From Diadophis punctatus similis (Eukaryota > Chordata > Lepidosauria > Squamata > Dipsadidae), in NCBI GenBank assembly GCA_023053685.1, contig JALIGW010000001.1, forward strand, positions 154,339,466 to 154,403,465: DNA of 64,000 nucleotides. The letters run 5' to 3'. The notes under the pieces are model-generated. The model saw nothing but the letters and a program-made list of their open reading frames with translations, ran no database searches and was not told the DNA's origin. Numbering within the stretch: the first letter of the stretch is position 1; every line of letters begins with the position of its first letter. This document shows, piece by piece, positions 22,199 to 33,926 of this stretch. The translations under genes were made by a program, and so were the position numbers.

Positions 22199-24054
22199 GA
22201 CATTTCATTCATGCCTTTACTTTTCTATTCGACAACTACTGTCCCTTGTACATCACTTTTTAGATGAACTGCTTTCTGAAAATATTATTTCTTGAAATAT
22301 TTGTGCCATCTTATAATGTTCTTTGACAAAACAAAAATCAATGTAGTATTTCCATCTTCCTTTAATCTAGTTTGTCTCTAGCAGGTTTCTTCCACCGCTA
22401 TTGTTGATTCCTCCTTTAGCTGTCAATTTTCCTAGGATTTCTCTTCCCAAAACTTCTCTCGTTTTTTCTCTTCCTGCTATTTTCCTCTCTTTGTTGATAT
22501 TCTTGTTTGAGATAGCGTTCCATGTTCTTTCTTGTTTGACTTTGAAGGCAGATGTCACAAGCCATTCTTGTTCTCTGAATCTTTCATCCTCCATTTTTCC
22601 CTGGAACTTATGATAGTTTGTTTTGAAAACCACTTTAATCTTTCCCCCTTTGAAATTTTGGGTATTTTTCTCTGCTTCGGGTTTTGTCTCTTGCCTATTT
22701 TCATAGTGCCTTATGATCTGTTTCACATATGCTGTTAAGTATATTGAATCTATCCTTACAATGATCTTCTTAGGGAATAGAAATTTATGGGGAAAGATGA
22801 AAGAATCTGAGCAAAAGGCTAAACGGTATGATTAAAAAAAAAGTTTAAATATCTTCAGGGTTCTTACATAGAAAACTTTTAATCTCTGCTGCATTAGAGA
22901 GCCCAGCCAAATCTAATGGGTTTAAGTTACAAGATAATAGATTCAGTTGAACATTAGGTGAAATGTCTTAAAGCTTAACAATGGAACCAATTGGATGAAG
23001 ATGCTTTTCTTAAAAGTGCTCAAGAAGAAGCTAGATAGCTGCCTTTGGGGAATGCTTATATGAAAGGGTTTCAGCCGAATGTTCTACAAGCCACTCTTTT
23101 TTTTTCAAGTGTTTTGATAATCTCCAAAACAGAATTTATATCCATTCCTCTGGCTACAGATTGTCTTCTCTAACAGAAACAGAAGCAGCCTAACTTCCAG
23201 ACAGAAGGAGTAGTTATATTCCAAGCTTATTTTAGGTATTTACTTGGACTATTAGCCAATGCCGACATAATTTCTAGTCAGCTCAGTTCCTCATAAGGCC
23301 CATTTCAGATAGAAGACTTGATCGTATGAAGAGTGCATGAAAACAATAAATATTCATGTTGTTATCTGAAAAGAAACCCTGCTCCCTTGAAAAAAGGGAA
23401 GTGTCAGTTGAATGTTTGACAAGCTCTACACTAATCAAATATCCTTTTTAGAAGTCAGGGTATTGCATGCAACTAGATGATTGGCAGGTACAAATCTTTT
23501 GAAGCAAGCACCATTTACCTCACAATGCTAGAAGTTAGCCATTTTTTTTCAATGAAACTGAATTTTTCCTAAGAGTGAGACTATTATATATGCAGGAAAT
23601 AACTACAAATAACTACAAATAGGTAAAATACCTAAGTGTAAAATACACTTAGGTATTTTAAGCAGACTGTGCCAACATCCACAGTGACAATTTCACATTA
23701 TTGTTCTGCCAATAATTTTAGCTTGACGTCTAGACTAAATTACTTCTTAAGGAGATGAAGGAAATTTGGTTTATATGCTTTTTTTAGGCATGGGCCTCCT
23801 TAGCAGTGAAAAACAATCAGTGGCATATTTTACAATATTATATCTGCTGCTTTTGTCCTGTAATAATAATCTATGAGGAATAAAATTATGAATTCAACAT
23901 TAATTTTAAATATAGCCACTAAATAATGTTCTTTCTAGCATTAAAATAGCTAGGCATTTACCGGTAGTCAGTTTTGGTTGTTTCCTCTAGTCCAAAGTAA
24001 TACTTAAATTACCCAAAACCATCAACAACACCTGCCCTTTGTGTCCCGATCAAT
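22199..24054. other. Intronic sequence with one unexplained antisense frame
   Basis: A basic 119-codon minus-strand frame (22367-22726) is the only long one. It has a coiled-coil-like composition (KMEDERFREQEWL, KERKIAGREKTREVLGREIL) but no domain I can name; it may be a LINE ORF1 relic or chance. The rest shows no gene or element. Confidence 0.4.
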
Positions 24055-25331
24055 ATGCACTTGAGGACCTCGTGGCAGTGCAACAGAGCACAATGTTGCT
24101 AGTTTCTGGACAAGATCTGTTTAATTTAATCTAGACAAGTTCATTTCATGAGGACCAGATAAATTACACCCCAAGGTTCTGAAGAAACTGGCAGACATGA
24201 TCTCTGAACTATATCTTTCAAAGATCCTGGAGAACCGGGGAACTACCAGAGGACTGGAAAAGTTCCCATCTTCAAAAAAAGAAGAAAAATAGATCCAGGA
24301 AACTACAGATCTATCAGCCTGACCTCAATACCTGGGAAGATTCTGGAAAAGATAATCAAGCAACAAATCTGCAAACACCTAGAGGCAAACAAAATCATAA
24401 CCAAAAGCCAACATGGGTTTGTGAAAAACAGATCATGCCAGACAAATCTTATTGCATTATTTGACAAAGTGACAAAATTAGTGGACCAGAGAAAAACTGT
24501 GGATAATTTACTTGGACTTCAGTAAGGTATTTGATACAATAGACCACAACCTACTACTTGATAAGATAGAAAAATATGGGTAAGAGAGCATCGCCACCAG
24601 ATGGATTTGTAACTGGCTGACCAACTGTACTCAACGTATAGTCTTCAATGGAACTGCATCTACATGGAGGGAAATAAGCAGTGGGGTAAACGAAGGCTCT
24701 GTTTTAGGCCCTGTACTTTTCAACATCTTCATCAATAATTTGGATGAACAGTTGCTGAAATTGGGTATGTATAGTTTAATGAAAAAAGGACTAGGGGTGA
24801 CATGATAGCAGTGTTCCAATATCTCAGGGGTTGCCACAAAGAAGGGGGAGTCAAGCTATTCTCCAAAGCCCCTGAAGGCAGGACAAGAAGCAATGGATGG
24901 AAACTAATCAAGGAGAGAAGAAACCTAGAAGCAACCAGGAGAAATTTCAAAAGTTAGAACAATTAATCAGTGGAACAACTTGCTTCCAGAAGTTGTGAAT
25001 GTGCCAACACTGGAAGTTTTTAAGAAGGGATTGGACAACCATTGGTCTGAAATGGTATAGGGCCGTGGTGGCGAACCTATGGCACGTGTGCCACAGGTGG
25101 CACGCGGAGCCATTTCGGCTGGCACGCCACGGGTCCGGCACATTCTACTTCCGGGTTTCTGGCGCGCATGTGCAGAGCTGCTAGAGCTACCTGAAGCAGA
25201 AGGAGGAGGGGCGGTTGCGCAGGCTGGGCGGCTCGTGTAACCGCTCCCTCCTCCTTCTGCTGCCAGCCTCATGTTCCTGCTTCTGCCCGGAGTGCCAGGC
25301 TTGGAGCAGAAGGAAGAGGGGGCGGTTGCGC

Positions 25332-25763
25332 GAGCCGCCCAGCCTGCGCAACCGCCCCCTTCTCCTGCTCCAAGCCTCGCACTCCGGGCACCAGCCGGAA
25401 CGTGAGGCTGGCAGGAGAAGGAGGAGGGAGCGGTTACGCGAGCCGCCCAGCCTGCGCAACCGCCCCCTTCTCCTGCTCCAAGCCTCGCACTCCGGGCACC
25501 AGCCGGAACGTGAGACTGGCAGGAGAAGGAGGAGGGAGCGGTTACGCGAGCCGCCCAGCCTGCGCAACCGCCCCCTTCTCCTGCTCCAAGCCTCGCACTC
25601 CGGGCACCAGCCGGAACGTGAGACTGGCAGGAGAAGGAGGAGGGAGCGGTTACGCGAGCCGCCCAGCCTGCGCAACCGCCCCTCCTCCTTCTCCTGCCAG
25701 TTTCACGTTCCGGCTGGTGCCCGGAGTGCGAGGCTTGGAGCAGGAGAAGGGGGCGGTTGCGCA
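25332..25763. repeat. 108-bp tandem repeat array, left arm
   Basis: GAGCCGCCCAGCCTGCGCAA recurs at 25332, 25440, 25548 and 25656, exactly 108 bp apart. Each unit contains CTCCAAGCCTCGCACTCCGG and an inverted GGCAGGAGAAGGAGGAGGGA block. Confidence 0.95.
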
Positions 25764-25764
25764 G

Positions 25765-26414
25765 GCTGCATCCCTGCCATTCTCCCTGCCATTCAAGCGG
25801 CCGAAGGAGCCCCGGAGCGCCGACGTTGCCCTCCGTCTCGGTCTCCTGCCGCCACCGCCAGCTGCAGCCTTCCCAGCAGGTGGGCGCACGTGGAAGGGGT
25901 CGCGGAGCAGAGGCGCCCGGCGGTTTAAGGCAAGAGGCGGGCGGGAGATGCGGGCAGGAGCTTGCTTCCGCCGATGCCACTTCTGGCATCCCTGCGCCTC
26001 TCGCACCGCTCGCCGGGTGTCTCTGCTCCGCGATCCCTCCCCTGCGCGCCCACCTGCTGGGAAGGCTGCAGCTGGCGGTGGCGGCAGGAGACCAAGAAGG
26101 AGGGCAGCTGCAGCCTTCCCAGCAGGTGGGCGCGCAGGGGAGGGATCGCGGAGCAGAGACACCCGGCGAGCGGTGCGAGAGGCGCAGGGATGCCAGAAGT
26201 GGCATCGGCGGAAGCAAGCTCCTGCCCGCATCTCCCGCCCGCCTCTTGCCTTAAACCGCCGGGCGCCTCTGCTCCGCGACCCCTTCCACGCGCGCCCACC
26301 TGCTGGGAAGGCTGCAGCTGGCGGTGGCGGCAGGAGACCGAGACGGAGGGCAACGTCGGCGCTCCGGGGCTCCTTCGGCCGCTTGAATGGCAGGGAGAAT
26401 GGCAGGGATGCAGC
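25765..26414. repeat. 650-bp palindrome, arms about 310 bp
   Basis: Positions x and 52179-x are complementary from 25765/26414 to 26074/26105, leaving a 30-bp spacer. Only a few mismatches were seen by eye. Outside 25765/26414 the pairing stops at once. Confidence 0.93.
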
Positions 26415-26604
26415 AGCGGGCGTTTTTGAGCTCCCGCCCGGCTTGGAAGTTTCAGCGGTGGCAGTAGCGCTCTCTCCTTCCCTCCCATGCGCGTTAATCC
26501 TGCCGGCGCCTGCCTCGCAGGTGAGCCCTGACCGCCGCCACCCGCCTCGCCCGCAGGGCAGCAGCGGCGTGTCCAGCCATGGCGAAGGCGGCGGTGCCGG
26601 ACGA

Positions 26605-26880
26605 TGCTGGTGCCCGGAGTGCGAGGCTTGGAGCAGGAGAAGGGGGCGGTTGCGCAGGCTGGGCGGCTCGCGTAACCACTCCCTCCTCCTTCTCCTGCCA
26701 GTCTCACGTTCCGGCTGGTGCCTGGAGTGCGAGGCTTGGAGCAGGAGAAGGGGGCGGTTGCGCAGGCTGGGCGGCTCGCGTAACCGCTCCCTCCTCCTTC
26801 TGCTGTCAGCCTCACGTTCCGGCTTGTGCCCGGAGTGCGAGGCTTGGAGCAGGAGGAGGAGGGGGCGGTTACACGTGCGC
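26605..26880. repeat. 108-bp tandem repeats, inverted right arm
   Basis: GCGAGGCTTGGAGCAGGAG recurs at 26621, 26729 and 26837, exactly 108 bp apart, as the reverse complement of the left array. Together they make the whole element a nested fold-back. Confidence 0.92.
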
Positions 26881-27137
26881 AGTAGATGTGCGCATGCGCG
26901 GTGCGGGCGCATGCGTGGTGCAGGCGCGTGCATGTAGGTGTGGGTGCGCATGCGCAGGGGGGGGTGCGCATTGCATTTTGGGTAGTGGCACGCGGGAGCG
27001 CTGGTGGGTGTGCGCGTGCCTATTTTTGGCACGCCGAGAGAAAAAGGTTCGCCACCGCTGGTATAGGGTTTTCTGCTTGAGCAGGGGGTTGGACTAGAAG
27101 ACCTCCAAGGTGTCTTCCAACTCTGTTATTCTGTTAT

Positions 27138-27626
27138 TTGTATATATTTTAATCTTGTATTTTATATTTTATGTCATATAGTATGCCTTATTTTAATTAT
27201 CATAACTTTTAACTTTCAAAGGTAGCATAAGGATTATCTACACTTTTTTAGAACATGGGTCACTAATTTTTCTCCATGTGATTCTTAGTTTTTGAAATTT
27301 TATCTCTCTGTATGTGAATGTAGAGAATTAAACAACTTTCTTTGCATAAGTGTTCTGGAAAATGTACAAGCTAGAACTTTATCTTTGAGGAAAATGCTGC
27401 AACAAATAATTGAAATGCAGAAAAAGGTATTCGATCATATTACCTTCACAAGTTCCTACTTTTCTTTCAAGGGCATATTTTGTTAAACATCCAGGGAAGC
27501 AGATAGAATATGAGCTTCTTCTAATATAAAAGTTAAATTTTTACTAAAATACACAGTTCTTTTTAAGATAGTAAATTCCAAAAGTGTGATCAAATTATGT
27601 TTGATGTTTGTCTTTGAAGTGAATAG
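27138..27626. other. Unannotated AT-rich intronic sequence
   Basis: No gene or element seen. Confidence 0.5.
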
Positions 27627-27634
27627 GTGCTGGG

Positions 27635-27795
27635 TAGTAGTGGGTTCTGAATTAGTTTGCTACTGGTTCACGCGCACGCACATATGCAATGCTTCTGCAC
27701 ATGCGCAGAAGCGTCCCGGGTGGGTGGGTGGAGCCTCCCGCCGCTGCCGCTACTAGTTCTAAGAACTTGTCTGAACCGGGAGCAACCCACTGCTG
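27635..27795. mobile_element. hAT MITE (CAGNGGTGGGTTC family), 161 bp
   Basis: Perfect 8-bp duplication GTGCTGGG at 27627-27634 and 27796-27803. Ends TAGTAGTGGGTT and, reverse-complemented, CAGCAGTGGGTT. Interior has a CTTCTGCACATGCGCAGAAG palindrome, shared in type with the copies at 54921 and 56490. Confidence 0.9.
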
Positions 27796-28105
27796 GTGCT
27801 GGGAAGCTGGAGCATATTAATATTAGTCAGTTTGGTTCTAAGATATTTGGTTGTATCCTTCCTCTTATGAAGGGCCACTGTTAACCAGTCAGATTCTCTT
27901 TCTGCAATAAATTTGTGGAACAATGGGGATAGAGGAGACCATGGAAATCCCTATGTTTGATCAAAAGTCTTGATCCTCCCTCTTTACAGTTTTCATTTCC
28001 CTTAAATTCTTCCCCGATTCTGTTATGAAAAACAAATTCATAACATGTAAGGATACCATAGAGAGCCAGGTTGGTGTAGTCGTAGTGGTGAATTCTGATC
28101 CCACC

Positions 28106-28161
28106 TTAAGCCCAAAACCAACTGGGCCGGGTAATATTGGCCCAGTTGGTTTTGGGCTTAA
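28106..28161. repeat. 23-bp perfect inverted repeat
   Basis: Arms 28106-28128 and 28139-28161 (TTAAGCCCAAAACCAACTGG-type), ten-base loop GGGTAATATT. Confidence 0.95.
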
Positions 28162-28235
28162 TATTGGGTTTTTTATTGTTTGTAAGCCACCCAGAGTCAC
28201 TGAGAATGAGGGGCGGCCGTATAAATCAAACCAAA

Positions 28236-28320
<85 letters not shown>
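28236..28320. repeat. (AACT)n tetranucleotide array
   Basis: About 85 bp of uninterrupted AACT units following the SINE tail. Confidence 0.95.
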
Positions 28321-29359
28321 CTATCTCAGCCCTAGGAAGAAGGCAAGGGCATATCATTTCTGAAATATTGCCAAGAAAACTGCAGGGACTTGACTCAGGC
28401 AGTTGACAGGAGTCAACAATGATTTAAAGGCAGACACACACACCCTTTACCAAATCAAACAGCATCAATGGCAAACACAGTGTTAAAAACAATGTCTCTA
28501 TTGCTCGGTCTGTCAGTCTGCTTATCTGATGTTCATGTTCATATTCAAATGCTTCAGACACTATCTGCATTGCAAAAATGAAGGGGATTTGTACCACATA
28601 ATTCCTATACTGTATGGAGTTCAGAGCTCCTAAGTCAAGACAGGTAACTTTTTGTTTGTTGAGGTCCATGCTTAACATTTCTAGAATTGCTAAGGGATTG
28701 TAGTTGATGGAGTTATGATATAAAGTTGGCTGATTTTCTTATTTCTATTGTTCTGCTGCTCCTGGGATTGGACTGTGGATTCCTAATTCGTGTGACAGAA
28801 GCCTATTAGGTTTTAGACTAGTTTTTGTATTTCTCATCACAAAATGTTAGAAAATCTTGCTATTGATTTTTGGTAAGTGAGAGTAGAAAAAATATTTATG
28901 GTGGGTTTTATTTCATCCAATTTATATCCACTCAATCGCAGTACGCTCAATGACTCACAAAATAATAATGTGCAATAACAATATAAAACTAAACCCTGCC
29001 ACAACATATGGAATCCGGCCCCCAAACTTTTCTGGGAAAGAACTGTCTTCAGCTTTTTCTGAAAGGCAGGCAATGTTGGAGATAGACGAATCTCCAGTGG
29101 GAGGCCATTCCAGGAGGCCAATCCTATCATTACCAAGCAATCCATCAAGTGACATCCCCCTCCTGAAAAGGGGAGACAACAGCTGCTTCTCCAGTATGCT
29201 TCTCCAACAAACAGGAAGACAATGCAGAGCTCCCAAAACAGGTACAATATGTGTCCCCTGGTAAACAACGATGAATACCTTAGCCACTGCTTTTTGTAGC
29301 AACTGACACTTCCAGATAGTCTTTAAAGGCAGACCCATGTAGAATGTGTTGCAATACCC

Positions 29360-29926
29360 CAGTGCATCTCAATTATTTTCTGTTATGCCCCCCCCATAGG
29401 AAGAAGTAAACATTTCGCACCCCCACCCAACTCTCCGCTGGGAGGATTGTTTGCAATATTCGGCACGTTTTCGTTGAAAAAACTCAAACGGCTTATCAGC
29501 GTGATTGGGGTTTAATGTGTTTAAGTGGCGCCTTAATTTATTTGGCTTCATGCTGTCCACTGCCAACATTTTTAGACATAGTAAACATACCGGTCTTTCC
29601 TTGTCTCCCACCGTAGTCACAGTAAAGCCAAGCGCTACATACGCTTCATATTTCCTCATCTTAGCTTTCAGGAGACTTACCTTTGTCTCATTATCTCCGT
29701 CTCTCTCCTCCTTTCTTTTCATCCCTGTTAAATATTTTTCCATGGTGTCTCTTAAGGGTTTGTTATCTGCACTTCATATCTCCTGCTCTGTGCTGTGTGT
29801 TATTGTTCGGTGCAAAAAACCCCTACTCCCTGTGGCAAAAAAAAGCATGTTCCCCGGGGTCATGCACCCCCCTGACATCGCTCCGCACCCCCCCAGGGGG
29901 GGCACCCCACTATTTGAGAAGCACTG
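29360..29926 (-). mobile_element. Internally deleted hAT transposon (Charlie-like), 567 bp
   Basis: Flanks CAATACCC (29352-29359) and CAATAGCC (29927-29934) match 7 of 8. Ends CAGTGCATCTCAA and, reverse-complemented, CAGTGCTTCTCAAATAGTGG. It still encodes the transposase N-terminus on the minus strand, so it is a deletion derivative of an autonomous element and not a pure MITE. Confidence 0.85.
29369..29743 (-). pseudogene. hAT transposase N-terminus with damaged BED-type zinc finger
   Basis: 124 codons starting MEKYLTGMKRK. A basic stretch is followed by YVALGFTVTTVGDKERPVCL, CLKMLAVDSMKPNKLRRHL and HADKPFEFFQRKRAEYCKQ. The CLLC pair and the first His of a BED finger are present. The usual His four residues on appears replaced by Asn, so metal binding is probably lost. 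The finger would bind the terminal repeats. The RNase H-like catalytic core and dimerisation domain are deleted; the last 20 or so codons run out of the conserved region. The layout resembles transposases that gave rise to ZBED and SCAND3-like host genes. Confidence 0.75.
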
Positions 29927-30170
29927 CAATAGCCCAACAGGGGATAATAGGGCAGGAGCCACTGTGGTCAGATTCTTCCATCCCCTATAAGGCTGCAGTT
30001 GACATGGCAGCCAAAGCTGCACGAGGCCCTAACTTGGTCATGGTCTGCACCTGCTGATCTAGCAGGAACCACCAGTCCAGAAATAACCACAAGCCTTGGA
30101 CCTGCTCCTTCAAGGACAGTGCAAGGGACAAAAGAGAGGTGTAGAATAATCCTGATAGAACAGTAGCTCT

Positions 30171-32789
30171 TTACTTTTAGCCAATTCTCTTCTCTCCAGA
30201 CCACATAGCCATTATATAATGCTTTAATGACTTTTAGGAGATTATAATTCTGTGAGGTGGTTTTTTTTTGTCAATTCAACATCTGTTTGGAAATGCTTCA
30301 TACCATTTAACTTCAGTTCAACTTCTGGCACCTCAAACTTATTATCTATTGCCCTGTCCTTCGGAGCAAATGCAAGCCATTTTTCTCTATTTCCTATCAT
30401 GACAGCTTTTTATATTTTAGCAAATTGTTACCATATTGTCCTTTAATTTGTTTTCAAAGCATAAAAACGAACGTCTTGCTCCTTCAACTTTCCATCTTAT
30501 ATTTCTTCCCCCCACCACCATTTTTTCTCCCCATTAGTCTTGCTTCTGTTTGGTGACTGCTGCTCAGACAATGTAGCATCCCAACAAAGTTTGAAATTCT
30601 ACAGATTTTCCAATAATATTCAAACAAAACATTGTATGTATTCACATGTGCCGCGTCTTTTTGAATAGTCGAGAAAGCATTTTTCTATATATATATTTCT
30701 GCAAAATTAAATTGTTGTATTGTCATTCAATTTGTATTGATCCTAATTCTCCATGTGATGGAAATATTTTGCTTTATGACTTTAGAACATTTACGCTTTT
30801 AGAAATGTCAGTATATGTTGTATACTTGTAGATTCTTACATGTTGTAACGGGTTTGCTGCATTCTTTAGCTGCGCCATCTGTATATTTTTTGAAACTGTA
30901 CTTTCACCTCCCACATCCAAATAATTTATGAAGATGTTAATCAGTGTTAGACTGTGACAAATCCTTTCTTCTTGATGCTAAAATCATAATAACAAGTGGG
31001 ATTTTCAACAAAAGTTTTCAGTTTAATATGTCTGTTTAGAATTTTAGGATATTGCAATATATTTGTCATCTCTACCTCTGCCCTAGGCTATTGGCTGTTT
31101 TTCAGCATGACAGCCTATAATCTTTTTTTCCCTAAATATATATTTTCTTCAAAATTTGGTGAGGTTTTCAAGGTGTCTAGGCTACATAACAACCCACACT
31201 TAAAAATGCATAAAATTCAGAAAAAAATTCTGTAATGGAGGACGGGTTTATGCTATCTTATGTCAAACAACAAAATTACTGTTTACAGTGAGTCATGAAG
31301 GAAAGGCATTACATTTTGAAGAGCACAGAGGAAAAAGAGACATTTGCATTGTTATTAAAACTCCACCTTGAATATAGGGTGCTCCGAGGAAAAATGTTTC
31401 TTCATTTTTTTTTAGAGTAAGAAGAAGAAGAAAACAGAGTATCTTTCTTAGCTACGGAGAAAATGATGGATGGGGAAGACTTCCCCTCCATTTTTCTGTT
31501 GTTGAGTTTAGTTGTTGTGTGTTTAGAGTACAAGATTTACCCTGTTTTATAGGTCCATGCAACAAACTAAACTGTAAACTATCCACATGGGTTAGCCTTG
31601 CACATTATGGCTGGCTAAAATGTAGTTGGTTAATTTATGTCTCAGTGAGCCATGCTAACATGACATATACGGACATATATATGGAGAGAAAGCAAAGTGA
31701 ATTACTGTGCAGATAGACAGTTATATTGTCGACATAATAATCCATTTTGGTTTTGGTGTTTTTTTTTGCTTCTACAGCATAGCCATATGTGAAGTGCACT
31801 AGACAGAATACAAAGTTTAGCTTAGGTAAAAATGTGGTTCAGATAAACAGTATTCCTGAAACAAAGTAATATAAATCATGTGCTGTTGCCTGTCATTGGC
31901 TTCTAGTCTTTCTTTGTATTCATTAACTACCATAGATGTCTTGTGGTGCCATTTAATATCTGTAATGCATACAAAAATTCAACCAGATCTTGCATAAATT
32001 GCGTAAAATTAATATCTTGCCAATATTGAAGTCACCACCAAACCAAACAGAATGCAATGCCAGGAATCCTCAACCCTCTAACTGGCTCAAATTTATATTG
32101 GTAGTTTACACAGATGTTTAGTGCATTTGGATGAAGTTTCTCAAAGTGCTGAACTAAAACTATGACACAAAGTTTGTTTTAGCTTTCCTGTGAATTAGAG
32201 TGGATTAGGACCACATATACATGTATATATATTTTTATTATTAAAATATATGAAGTTGGATATTCTCCACTCATTTTTCTGTCAATAGCTTCGGTTAAGT
32301 CAAAGTCAGTTTCTTGTATTTCTCCAAAATGGTTTCAAAAATTATTTTCTAACTGTATTGATTTCTTTTACTAAGTTGATATGCTACTCCATCCATGTCT
32401 GATTCTGAGCAGCTTGCAAACCTCCAAAACAGTAATAAAATTAGTATTTTAAGTATGAATAATAAAATAATAAATAACATATCATGGACCACAGAAAAAC
32501 ATTATGCTGTCTTCATCGGGTAAAACTAAAATGACACTGAAGAAGTATATCACTTTTAAGTATATGCCTAAACCATTAACACAGCCTTACAGCCATTGGT
32601 CATAGGCAGCAGATTTCAAACACCTTCTTCCTTTCCACCAACTTTTTCCTAATATGTAAACCCTGTTGAACCTGGCTGGTAAGGGTACTGTTATCTTCTG
32701 ATTCTATTGTGCAATAAACACATGTTGAGTAATCATTGAAGTGATTAATAGGAATTAATCATCAAGACAAGACAAAACAAAACAAGTCA
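30171..32789. other. Unannotated AT-rich intronic sequence
   Basis: 2.6 kb without any gene, RNA gene or element I can support. Frames are short and lack motifs. Confidence 0.5.
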
Positions 32790-33225
32790 TCAAGACAAGA
32801 CAACCATCCGCCCGGTTGCATTGTATGGCACTGAATGCTGGGCAGCAACAACAGGGATCGAAAGGAGCATTCGCATTTCCATGCCATGGAAATGCGAATG
32901 CTCCATTGGATATCGGGCATCTCCCTTTTTGACCACATCACAAATGACACAATTCGACAGCATTTTGGTTTGGCACCAATTATAGAGAAGATGAGAGAAG
33001 GCCGACTCCGCTGGTATGGACATGTTCAGAGAGTAGCACCTTCCATCGTGGCCAACGAGAAGTGAATGGCCAGCAACCTTGTGGGTGTCCAAAACAGAGA
33101 TGGCAAGAGACCATCAACAAAGATATGCAAGCCATGGGCCTGCGCCCTGGAGACACAGCTGACAGTGCAAAGAGGTGTTCAGTGATCTGAAAAGCGGACC
33201 CTGCACCTGCGGGAATACGCTAGGA
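32790..33225 (+). mobile_element. RTE-clade LINE C-terminal relic
   Basis: RPVALYGTECWAA, then in a shifted frame HAMEMRMLHWISGISLFDHI, FGLAPIIEKMREGRLRWYGH and, further on, KADPAPAG encode the C-terminal region of an RTE-type reverse transcriptase (ECW..., EMRML-W, RLRWYGHV order). Several frameshifts and a stop at 33063. RT catalytic motifs are not included. Confidence 0.65.
32864..32904. repeat. 41-bp perfect-arm palindrome inside the RTE relic
   Basis: GGAGCATTCGCATTTCCATG is mirrored by CATGGAAATGCGAATGCTCC with one base between them. The right arm is the normal coding sequence; the left arm replaces the codons expected before MEMRML. Confidence 0.92.
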
Positions 33226-33926
33226 AGAAGAAAAGGAAATAATTGAAGTGGGACACACTTCATTTCAGTCTACTCCATCTCACAGAATCATAGCTATGGA
33301 AAAAAATAGTATATGAGGGAAAGCTGTCCTTTGGAATAAGAAGGGCAGGATACAAGCAGATAAATAAATATATCTTGAGTATAAGAATGTCTTTAGAAAT
33401 ATTGCTGAAAATAAAATTATATATCTACTACATTCCTACTGTACTAAAGTATTAAGTACTAAATGGTTTATGCTGTGAAAGAAAAACACTATGGTAGTTT
33501 CTTAGCAAATTTCATTGGCTTCAGGTGAGTTTCATCTAAAGGCTGACAAATCCATAATTTTGTAATTGTACTAAAAGCTTATTAGTTATTGTAGACAATT
33601 TTATTAAAAGCACACATTCTCCAGACCTCCCATTTTTCACGTTTAGCAAGGTACTAAAAGTTTAACTTTTGCCCTAAAGTGCTGTGTTGAGAGCTTATTT
33701 GCCCTCCTTCAATTTTGAAAGAAAACTTGCAATGACTTTCTGATTTCTAGAACGACTACTTCTTTCAGTAGATTGGGATATATTTCATGAAGACTTGATG
33801 ACTTAAATGTGGATATTTCTTCATATTAAGCAGCTTATAGCTTCCTTGTACTAAATTATTATGTGTGATAAGTACATCTAAAAATATCTAATATATACAT
33901 ATATATTTTCTTCTTTTTTCTTACAG
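33226..33926 (+). other. Intron end upstream of the MACROD2 micro-exon
   Basis: AT-rich sequence without elements. The last 26 bases form the polypyrimidine tract and acceptor AG. Confidence 0.6.

Larger units (their letters stand above)
25063..27060. mobile_element. hAT-type fold-back element, 1998 bp, inserted in CR1
   Basis: Perfect 8-bp duplication GTATAGGG at 25055-25062 and 27061-27068. Ends CCGTGGTGGCGAACCT and, reverse-complemented, CAGCGGTGGCGAACCT. The interior is strongly GC- and CpG-rich: 108-bp tandem repeats at the left, a 650-bp palindrome in the middle, and the same 108-bp repeats inverted at the right. No transposase frame is present. The long open frames on both strands (for example 25402-26937 + and 25650-27032 -) follow from the 108-bp period (a multiple of three) and GC content and show repeated peptide units, not a protein family. 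Confidence 0.9.
24055..27137 (+). mobile_element. CR1 LINE, internally deleted, split by a hAT element
   Basis: RT coding with many small lesions runs from about 24180: GNYRSISLTSIPGKILEKII, SQHGFVKNRSCQTNL, DFSKVFDTIDH (24512-24545, across a frameshift), then [14 protein letters not shown] sequence to 24750. Comparison with the copy at 48655-49707 shows that about 550 bp, including the FADDTKLA box, are deleted at about 24750. The 3' region resumes, is cut at 25063-27060 by a hAT element, and ends 27069-27137 with the GTTGGACTAGAAGACCTCC tail and a short ATTCTGTT repeat. Confidence 0.85.
28057..28320 (+). mobile_element. SINE relic with L2-like tail and (AACT)n array
   Basis: A head GAGAGCCAGGTTGGTGTAGT resembles the tRNA-type SINE head of the minus-strand copy at 18282-18515. 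The body is replaced by a 23-bp perfect hairpin, then a LINE-like tail GTAAGCCACCCAGAGTCACT and GGGGCGGCCGTATAAATC leads into AACT repeats. Confidence 0.5.
28955..30170 (-). mobile_element. Old L2 LINE relic, split by a hAT element
   Basis: Minus strand: from 29338 it encodes MGLPLKTIWKCQLLQKAVAK, then THIVPVLGALHCLPVCW, the L2-clade C-terminal block seen in better shape at 1081-1947 (YMGLPMKSTRRLQLIQNAAA, HITPLLRELHWLPV). Upstream sequence continues from 29935 to about 30170 beyond the hAT insertion. Stops and indels are frequent, so it is older than the copy at 913-3655. Confidence 0.72.

Noticed and set aside
25402..26937. 511-codon + strand frame and 460-codon - strand frame in the GC-rich block
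   Set aside because: They arise from 108-bp repeats (a multiple of three), a palindrome and high GC. The peptides are repeated units in several frames with no family match.
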